Made by a program: the position numbers and the translations under genes. Below the pieces are notes generated by a model. It did no database searches. It was not told where the DNA came from and saw nothing but the letters and a program-made list of their open reading frames with translations. Below, piece after piece: positions 1 through 3,905 of a stretch of 6,200 nucleotides of DNA (position 1 is its first letter; the number at the start of each line of letters is the position of its first letter). Source of the DNA: Chloroflexota bacterium (GTDB lineage Bacteria > Chloroflexota > UBA6077 > FW602-bin22 > JACPQP01); contig JACPQP010000063.1 of NCBI GenBank assembly GCA_016190465.1, forward strand, positions 1-6,200. Reading direction: 5' to 3'.

Positions 1-397
1 ATACGCGCTCGGTCACCTCCCAGACGGTAGCCAACTGCCACCGTACCTCGCCACGCGTGACACGAACCGGGGAAACGAGTACAACCCAGTAGGCAAGGCC
101 GTGGGCAAAGCCCCGGTAGGGGAAGTCACGAACGGCGCACGGCCGAGCCACGCACGGCTCGCCCGTAAGCGTTACCTGGCGGTGGCAGTCAAGCATGCCC
201 GCCTCTTCAACGCCCGGGAGGAACTCCGCGATTCGCAAGCCCACCGCACCGGTTGTGCGGTAGGGCTCCGCGAGCAACGACTGATACAGGAAGTTGTGAG
301 CGATCACCCGAAAGTCCCGTGCATCCAGGAAGCACACGCCAGCGGGGATGGCCTCGAGCGTGGCGGGGTCGGCCCACGGGGATAGGTGCTCGTTCAT
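1..397 (-). CDS. PAS-domain signalling protein, N-terminal part (runs off left edge)
   Basis: A minus-strand reading frame starts at ATG 397 and stays open for 132 codons to the window edge, so the C-terminal part is missing. A GGAG ribosome-binding site lies at 406-409, eight bases before the ATG. The protein begins MNEHLSPWADPATLEAIPAG, followed by VCFLDARDFRVIAHN, a LL-EPYR helix region, a TGEP motif near residue 79, FPYRGFAHG near 92-100, and ends in WEVTERV. This order (short N-terminal helix, 'xIPxGVxFLD' strand, 'N..Y..LL' helix, strands, and a final 'xVTERV') is typical of a sensory PAS fold, whose end often leads into a kinase, phosphatase or second sensor domain. The output domain lies outside the window, so the function stays open: histidine kinase, SpoIIE-type phosphatase or diguanylate cyclase are all possible. 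A promoter-like TATAAT sits about 67 bases upstream of the start, so the gene may be transcribed on its own. Confident as a real gene, less so for the exact family. Confidence 0.72.
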   Translation of the reverse strand, partial: MNEHLSPWADPATLEAIPAGVCFLDARDFRVIAHNFLYQSLLAEPYRTTGAVGLRIAEFLPGVEEAGMLDCHRQVTLTGEPCVARPCAVRDFPYRGFAHGLAYWVVLVSPVRVTRGEVRWQLATVWEVTERV

Positions 398-405
398 CAC
401 TGGCA

Positions 406-409
406 CTCC
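406..409 (-). promoter_or_regulatory. Ribosome-binding site of the PAS-protein gene
   Basis: GGAG on the minus strand is spaced eight bases from ATG 397. It supports this start for a gene that is incomplete in the window. Confidence 0.5.
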
Positions 410-463
410 ATCTGCTGCTCGGCCCATGGACAAGTCAATACATCCTGATATGTAACTATGGCT

Positions 464-469
464 ATTATA
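464..469 (-). promoter_or_regulatory. Candidate -10 box (TATAAT) for the PAS-protein gene
   Basis: A perfect TATAAT on the minus strand lies in an AT-rich island (about 432-478) that stands out from the GC-rich surroundings. Transcription would start near 457 and give a leader of about 60 bases before ATG 397. The hexamer 17 bases upstream (487-492, TGGCGT) matches the -35 consensus poorly, so activation by a regulator or another sigma factor would be needed. A 6-bp inverted repeat (GGCTAT 460-465, ATAGCC 476-481) surrounds the box and could be an operator. Confidence 0.4.
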
Positions 470-484
470 CCTCTCATAGCCGGC

Positions 485-640
485 TCACGCCAGGGTTACA
501 CCTGCTGCACCTGCCGGCGCGCGAAGTTTGACATCCCTGCACAAACGGCCAAGCCACACAAACGGCGGTCCGTTGGATGCCGAGCTGGCCGCAACGAGCG
601 GGACCAGACTGACGCCGGCAAGAGCAATGCTGCACACCAT
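485..640 (-). CDS. Possible small secreted or membrane peptide (51 aa), weak call
   Basis: A 51-codon frame runs from ATG 640 to TGA at 485-487. The N-terminus, MVCSIALAGVSLVPLVAASS, looks like a signal peptide or short membrane segment (uncharged, hydrophobic residues 4-19, small residues ASSAS after). However, it lacks a basic residue before the hydrophobic core, and the remainder (NGPPFVWLGRLCRDVKLRAP) matches no family I know. A GAGGTG sequence lies about 12 bases upstream, a long spacing for a ribosome-binding site. Third-position GC is mixed and lower than in the neighbouring genes. It may well be a chance ORF. Confidence 0.18.
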   Translation of the reverse strand: MVCSIALAGVSLVPLVAASSASNGPPFVWLGRLCRDVKLRAPAGAAGVTLA

Positions 641-676
641 TATTCATCACCGCACCTCGGTTCGGTCGAGCGAAGA

Positions 677-982
677 CTACCTCGTGCGGGGTGCTGTCGT
701 GTAGGCTCGATGGGCCGACGACCACTCCGTCTGTGGAGATCGGTCGACCGGGCCAGTAGAAGTTGGGGCTGCTGGGCGCGGCGCGGTGTAACGCTCGCAG
801 CACTTCTCCGAGCAGAACACCGCCGGCAGCGATAGGCGGGCGACCACGACCTGGAAGAATCGCGGCCCGCTGATCCGTCGTTGAGCTTCCCAGCCACCGG
901 CCGCCCGCCATTCAGCAACGCTCATTCGCTTGCTACATCCACTACATTCTAAGTGTACAGGGGTCATCGTGGGGCAACACAT
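677..982 (-). CDS. Small four-cysteine zinc-finger-like protein (FCS/TRASH-type), 101 aa
   Basis: The frame starts at ATG 982 after a strong GGAGG site (989-993) six bases away, the main reason to accept it as a gene. The first two-thirds look structured: C13-x2-C16 in LECSGCSKRM, an Ala/Trp-rich segment (residues 23-33), RISGPRFFQVVVARLSLP, then VFCSEKCCERY with C57-x3-C61 and an extra C62. A CxxC pair followed by an 'FCSxxC' motif is the hallmark of small treble-clef or zinc-ribbon folds such as the FCS/MYM and TRASH types, known to bind zinc or other metals. The gap between the pairs (40 residues) is longer than in classical TRASH domains, so this is likeness, not assignment. The last 35 residues (rich in Pro, Ser, Thr, Arg) look disordered. 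C2 and C3 give a further thiol pair at the N-terminus. The gene lies 64 bases after the histidine kinase and could share its transcript. A metal-sensing or metallochaperone role is an inference. Confidence 0.55.
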   Translation of the reverse strand: MCCPTMTPVHLECSGCSKRMSVAEWRAAGGWEAQRRISGPRFFQVVVARLSLPAVFCSEKCCERYTAPRPAAPTSTGPVDRSPQTEWSSAHRAYTTAPRTR

Positions 983-988
983 CTCGAT

Positions 989-993
989 CCTCC
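989..993 (-). promoter_or_regulatory. Ribosome-binding site of the small cysteine protein
   Basis: GGAGG on the minus strand is spaced six bases from ATG 982. Such a good match is what separates this short ORF from the many random ORFs nearby. Confidence 0.6.
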
Positions 994-1046
994 GACTCCC
1001 TCTTTCGCTGAAGTAGGGCCTCTCTCTGGTTCGTTCGCCGCGTGAA

Positions 1047-2750
1047 TCAGTCGGCTACCGTCTGGGCGGCGACGGGGAGTGCGATGCGAAAGACGCTCCC
1101 CCGCCCGACCTCGCTACGCACGTCGATCGTCCCACCGTGGGCCTGCACCAGCCGCTTGACGATCGCCAATCCCAGCCCGGTGCCGGCTATCCCTGCCGTG
1201 GTTGGCGAGCGGACGCGGTAGAAACGCCCGAAGATCCGTGGGACCTCTTCGGGTGGTATGCCAATCCCCTGATCCTCGACCTCAATGACTACCTTTCGGC
1301 CCTCCGTCACCGCTCGCACCGTCACCGTCCCGCCGTCCGGTGAGTAGCGGATGGCGTTGCTGACCAGGTTCTCGACGACACGTTCGAGGCGACGCCGGTC
1401 GGCGATCACCACCGGCAGGACGGGGGGTGTCTCCACCATCAGGCGGTGCCGCGGCGACCGGTCGGCGAACAATGCCACCGCGTCACGCAGGAGCGCGCCC
1501 AGATCCAGAGGCGCTGGCTGCAACTCGAGCTGCCCGGCCTCCAGGCGTGAGAGGTCGACCAACTCGTCGATCATCGTGGCCATACGCTTGGCTGCCGCTG
1601 CGAGTTCGGCCAGGTGCCCGTGCCGCTCTGCCTCGTCGAATGGCCGCGTGGCCAGCAACTCGGCCATGCCGTAGATAAACGTGAGCGGCGTCTTGAGGTC
1701 GTGGGAGACGTTGGCCAGGAACTCGCTCTTGAGCGCATTAGCTTGCCGATACGCCTCGGCCTGGGCTGCCGCCTCGGCCAGCCGAGCCTGCTCGAGCGCC
1801 AGCGCAGCATCCTCGGTCAATGCGGCGATGAGGCGCAGGTCGTTGGCATCGAAGCGTTCGATTCCCTCCCGCTCGAGATAGACACCTCCGACCGGGCGTC
1901 CGGCCACCGTGAGGGGAAAACAGAGTCGCCCTTGGAGCTGGTCGCCCTCACTCGGAGTCAGCGCCAGCGGATCGCAAGCGAGGGCCAGTTCGCCGGTCGC
2001 CTCGTCACGCCGTAGCAGGCGGGGACCGAGTTCATCGGCCAAGGCGGTCCAGCGGTCCGGCGGGAACTGATAGGCCGCCCGGACGTCGAGCTTGCCCGCG
2101 GCCCGGTCAAGCAACAGGATCGCCCCGCGGCGCGCTCTCGCGACCTCGACGAGTCGATCGACGATGAGCCGCAGCGTCGCGCCGAGGTCCGGCGCCGCGA
2201 CGAGCGCGCGGGTGACGGCATAGAGCGTCCCCAGGTCGCGGACGCGCTGGCGCAGCGTCGCGTCGGTCTCGAGGTAGAGACGGGCGTTCTCCTGCGAGAC
2301 CGCGATCAGGCGGCCCAGCATGTGGTTGCGCCAGGCCAGCACCAGGTCGATCTCGTCGCGCACCCGTGGGACCGGGAGCGCCGCGGCCGCCAAGTCGCCC
2401 TCGGCGAGCCGCTGGTTGGCGCGGATGAGCGCCCAGAGGCGTCGGCCGACCAGGACGTGGAAAACGACGATGATCAGCCCACAGGCGGCCACGACCAGCC
2501 CGAGGGCGGCAACCAGACCTGGTTGCCGCCAGGCTGTGGCCACGTGCTCGGCCGCCACCACGAGGAGGGTCGCGCCGAAGAGCCGCAAGGGGACGAATCG
2601 ATAGAGCGGCACTGTCGCGGGTGGCTCCGGTGAGCTGGGGGCCGTGAACTGGTGCGCCGTGGTGGGCAGCACCGGTTGGGCGCGGCCCTCTCCCGGAAAC
2701 CGCGTGTCTTGGCCGTTGGTGGGTAGTCCGATCGCCGTCGATTCGGTCAC
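1047..2750 (-). CDS. Membrane sensor histidine kinase (2 TM, HAMP-like, GAF, HisKA, HATPase_c), 567 aa
   Basis: A sensor kinase that should autophosphorylate on His and pass the phosphate to a response regulator. Numbered from the GTG start: a Pro-rich N-terminal tail (1-46), TM1 about 54-73, TM2 about 78-100, a HAMP-like linker about 101-156 (LIRANQRLAEGDL, then RVRDEIDLVLAWRNHM), a GAF domain about 171-324, a short coiled coil, HisKA with phospho-acceptor H350 in NVSHDLKTPLT, and HATPase_c with the N box (N461/N465, ENLVSNAIRYSP), G1 (DQGIGIP, 493-499), F box (FGRFYR) and G2 (GTGLGLAIV, 523-531). All catalytic motifs are intact. Only a few residues separate the two TM helices, so there is no real extracellular domain; sensing probably happens in the membrane or through the cytosolic GAF domain. 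The frame is open upstream to an ATG at 2852, but that extension is encoded by an inverted repeat. GTG 2750 follows a near-perfect Shine-Dalgarno (AGGAGG at 2760-2765, nine bases away) and is preferred. No response regulator lies in the window. Confidence 0.92.
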   Translation of the reverse strand: MTESTAIGLPTNGQDTRFPGEGRAQPVLPTTAHQFTAPSSPEPPATVPLYRFVPLRLFGATLLVVAAEHVATAWRQPGLVAALGLVVAACGLIIVVFHVLVGRRLWALIRANQRLAEGDLAAAALPVPRVRDEIDLVLAWRNHMLGRLIAVSQENARLYLETDATLRQRVRDLGTLYAVTRALVAAPDLGATLRLIVDRLVEVARARRGAILLLDRAAGKLDVRAAYQFPPDRWTALADELGPRLLRRDEATGELALACDPLALTPSEGDQLQGRLCFPLTVAGRPVGGVYLEREGIERFDANDLRLIAALTEDAALALEQARLAEAAAQAEAYRQANALKSEFLANVSHDLKTPLTFIYGMAELLATRPFDEAERHGHLAELAAAAKRMATMIDELVDLSRLEAGQLELQPAPLDLGALLRDAVALFADRSPRHRLMVETPPVLPVVIADRRRLERVVENLVSNAIRYSPDGGTVTVRAVTEGRKVVIEVEDQGIGIPPEEVPRIFGRFYRVRSPTTAGIAGTGLGLAIVKRLVQAHGGTIDVRSEVGRGSVFRIALPVAAQTVAD

Positions 2751-2759
2751 CGATTTCCC

Positions 2760-2765
2760 CCTCCT
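2760..2765 (-). promoter_or_regulatory. Ribosome-binding site that sets the histidine kinase start
   Basis: AGGAGG, inside AGGAGGGGG, lies nine bases before GTG 2750 on the minus strand. No comparable site precedes the upstream in-frame ATG at 2852, so this site decides the start and shortens the protein by 34 residues. Confidence 0.7.
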
Positions 2766-2776
2766 GGCATGGTCTG

Positions 2777-2827
2777 TCGGGTGCCAGGTGTCGGGTGGGG
2801 TTACCATCCCCGACACCTGGCACCCGA
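2777..2827. repeat. Perfect 19-bp inverted repeat with 13-base loop
   Basis: The arms at 2777-2795 (TCGGGTGCCAGGTGTCGGG) and 2809-2827 are exact reverse complements around the loop TGGGGTTACCATC. The hairpin lies between the methionine-rich membrane protein gene and the kinase start. It has no T-run on the minus strand, so it is not a standard intrinsic terminator. The motif GGTGTCGGG and its palindromic form look like a dispersed intergenic palindromic repeat, but only one copy is in the window. It could also act as a transcript-processing or stabilising structure between the two genes. Confidence 0.8.
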
Positions 2828-2905
2828 TATACCCGGCGGCGCCGTCCCGCACTTTCCCCCGGCGCTACAGCCGATCGTCGGGCCAGGAGAACCTTCTGCC
2901 TGGTC

Positions 2906-2943
2906 GGTGGATGGAGCCGGCGCCATTGACGGCCCCATCCACC
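2906..2943 (-). terminator. Stem-loop downstream of the membrane protein gene (no T-run)
   Basis: Arms at 2906-2918 and 2931-2943 form a 13-bp stem in the minus-strand transcript with a single G-U pair and a 12-base loop. It starts ten bases after the membrane protein stop codon. The position suits a 3'-end or mRNA-stabilising hairpin, but no U-tract follows, so intrinsic termination is doubtful. Confidence 0.35.
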
Positions 2944-2953
2944 GCGGGGGGCA

Positions 2954-3802
2954 TCAGTGCGCCCTGGCGCTCAGGCGCAGCCCCACCGTCTGGTCGGCCA
3001 GGAGCGGACCTTCGACGCAGACCCACCGCTCGGCCAGCCAGCCGAGCGCTGCCCCGTAGACGATGTGGGCAATCAGCGTCGTGACGACCAGTCCCGGACC
3101 GAAGTTGATGCCGAAGGGGCCGACGCCCATCATCAGGACGGGTGGGGTGACCATCATCAGCAGCCAGATGACGATCCCCCAGCCGATTCCCCATGACAGG
3201 CGACCTCGCCCGACGGCCAGCGCGTAGATCAGGCCGAAGCTCGCGCCGTTGAGGAAGTGGTACAGATAGCCGACGATTCCGGCCTGGACCGGGCTCGACA
3301 TCGGTCCGAGGATGAGCATGCCGAACATCGGCGGCAGGTTGGCTGGCATCCAGCGGAGCGAGAACCCGGTCAGGCGGACGACGTCGAGACCGATGGATGC
3401 CACCGCGCCGGCGGCGAGTCCCGCCAGGATGCAGTTGGCCAGGCCGGGATGGTTGGCGCGAGCGTAGAGGTAGACGACGCCGAGGATGACGAGTGCCGGG
3501 AGGAGGACGTAGGTAGTGTAGCCGGCCATAGCTGGCTGGGCGGCCATCATCCCGCCCAACATCGCCATGAGATTCCCGGGCATAGCCATCGCCATCGCGA
3601 CCTGGTCCGGCCACATGATCCGCGAGAGCATCATCTGCGGCATGTCTTTCGGCATCATCGCCATCTGCTCGGGTCCTATGGGAGGCGCGAAGAGCCCGAT
3701 GGTAGCCGCCACGAGGAGTGCAAAGACCGGCACGATGCCGCCGGCGAGCAAGGCGAGTACGCTGAGCCACAACTCAGCGGGGGAACGACGATGGATTTCC
3801 AT
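2954..3802 (-). CDS. Methionine-rich polytopic membrane protein of unknown function, 282 aa
   Basis: I do not recognise a named family. The ATG at 3802 follows AAAGGAG (3810-3816, seven bases away). The protein has a hydrophobic N-terminal helix (about 13-38), then a methionine-rich stretch (47-92) with 15 Met, including MAMMPKDMPQMM and MAMAMPGNLMAMLGGMM. About six further helices follow (about 95-113, 121-142, 158-177, 179-197, 205-226 and 236-256), with repeated 'H..xG' motifs, H182 in YLYHFLNGASFG and H246 in AHIVYGAALG. TM2 onwards carries polar marks (D140, R143, H182, N185, H246) that may line a path or bind a ligand. Met clusters outside or at the membrane face are known to bind soft metals (Cu(I), Ag(I)) in copper systems; applying this to Hg is inference. 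It lacks the vicinal Cys pair of MerT, having only isolated C124 and C262. It lies 103 bp after merA on the same strand, which suggests a shared job, though a terminator-like hairpin separates them. Confidence 0.85.
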   Translation of the reverse strand: MEIHRRSPAELWLSVLALLAGGIVPVFALLVAATIGLFAPPIGPEQMAMMPKDMPQMMLSRIMWPDQVAMAMAMPGNLMAMLGGMMAAQPAMAGYTTYVLLPALVILGVVYLYARANHPGLANCILAGLAAGAVASIGLDVVRLTGFSLRWMPANLPPMFGMLILGPMSSPVQAGIVGYLYHFLNGASFGLIYALAVGRGRLSWGIGWGIVIWLLMMVTPPVLMMGVGPFGINFGPGLVVTTLIAHIVYGAALGWLAERWVCVEGPLLADQTVGLRLSARAH

Positions 3803-3809
3803 AGGGATG

Positions 3810-3816
3810 CTCCTTT
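3810..3816 (-). promoter_or_regulatory. Ribosome-binding site of the methionine-rich membrane protein
   Basis: AAAGGAG on the minus strand is spaced seven bases from ATG 3802. It fixes the start at the first hydrophobic-helix-proximal Met. Confidence 0.55.
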
Positions 3817-3866
3817 CGATTCTTTCCTGGGGTATCTATCCATCAAGATGCGTGGAGATGATGCCC

Positions 3867-3903
3867 AAAAAGAAAGAGCTTCTGCCGCACCAGACCTCCT
3901 TTC
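3867..3903 (-). terminator. Terminator- or attenuator-like hairpin after merA
   Basis: Starting three bases after the merA stop codon, the minus strand can fold GAAAG-G-AG against CTCTTTC (one bulged G), with an inner TCTG/CAGA stem and a GTGCGG loop, followed directly by TTTTT (3867-3871). The stem is modest and AT-rich, so termination may be partial. It could lower expression of the downstream membrane protein relative to merA. I found no clear promoter in the remaining 64 bases before that gene. Confidence 0.4.
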
Positions 3904-3905
3904 CC

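Larger units (their letters stand above)
398..676. other. 279-bp stretch without a convincing gene
   Basis: This gap between the PAS-protein gene and the small cysteine protein gene has no reading frame with good coding character on either strand. It contains the candidate promoter near 464-469, the inverted repeat at 460-481 and one weak 51-codon ORF (485-640, minus). A TTGACA hexamer is present on the plus strand near 528-533 but no -10 box follows at the right distance. I see no tRNA, rRNA or mobile-element ends. Confidence 0.5.

Noticed and set aside
101..531. Two plus-strand frames (94 and 92 codons) at the left edge
   Set aside because: They are antisense to the PAS-like protein and have no domain or ribosome-binding site.
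528..560. Plus-strand TTGACA as a promoter
   Set aside because: No -10-like sequence follows at 16-18 bases and no gene lies downstream on the plus strand.
474..911. Minus-strand frame of 145 codons overlapping the small cysteine protein
   Set aside because: It lies in a different frame from the strong ribosome-binding site at 989-993, its product is rich in Arg, Gly and Pro with no domain, and its cysteines do not form a known motif.
640..918. Minus-strand 92-codon frame ending with TAATG over the start of the 51-codon ORF
   Set aside because: The overlapping stop/start looks like translational coupling, but the product is an Arg/Ser-rich low-complexity sequence typical of a shadow frame.
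2107..2823. Minus-strand 238-codon frame within the kinase gene in another frame
   Set aside because: It is an Arg/Pro/Gly-rich shadow of the kinase N-terminal and GAF coding region with no motif.
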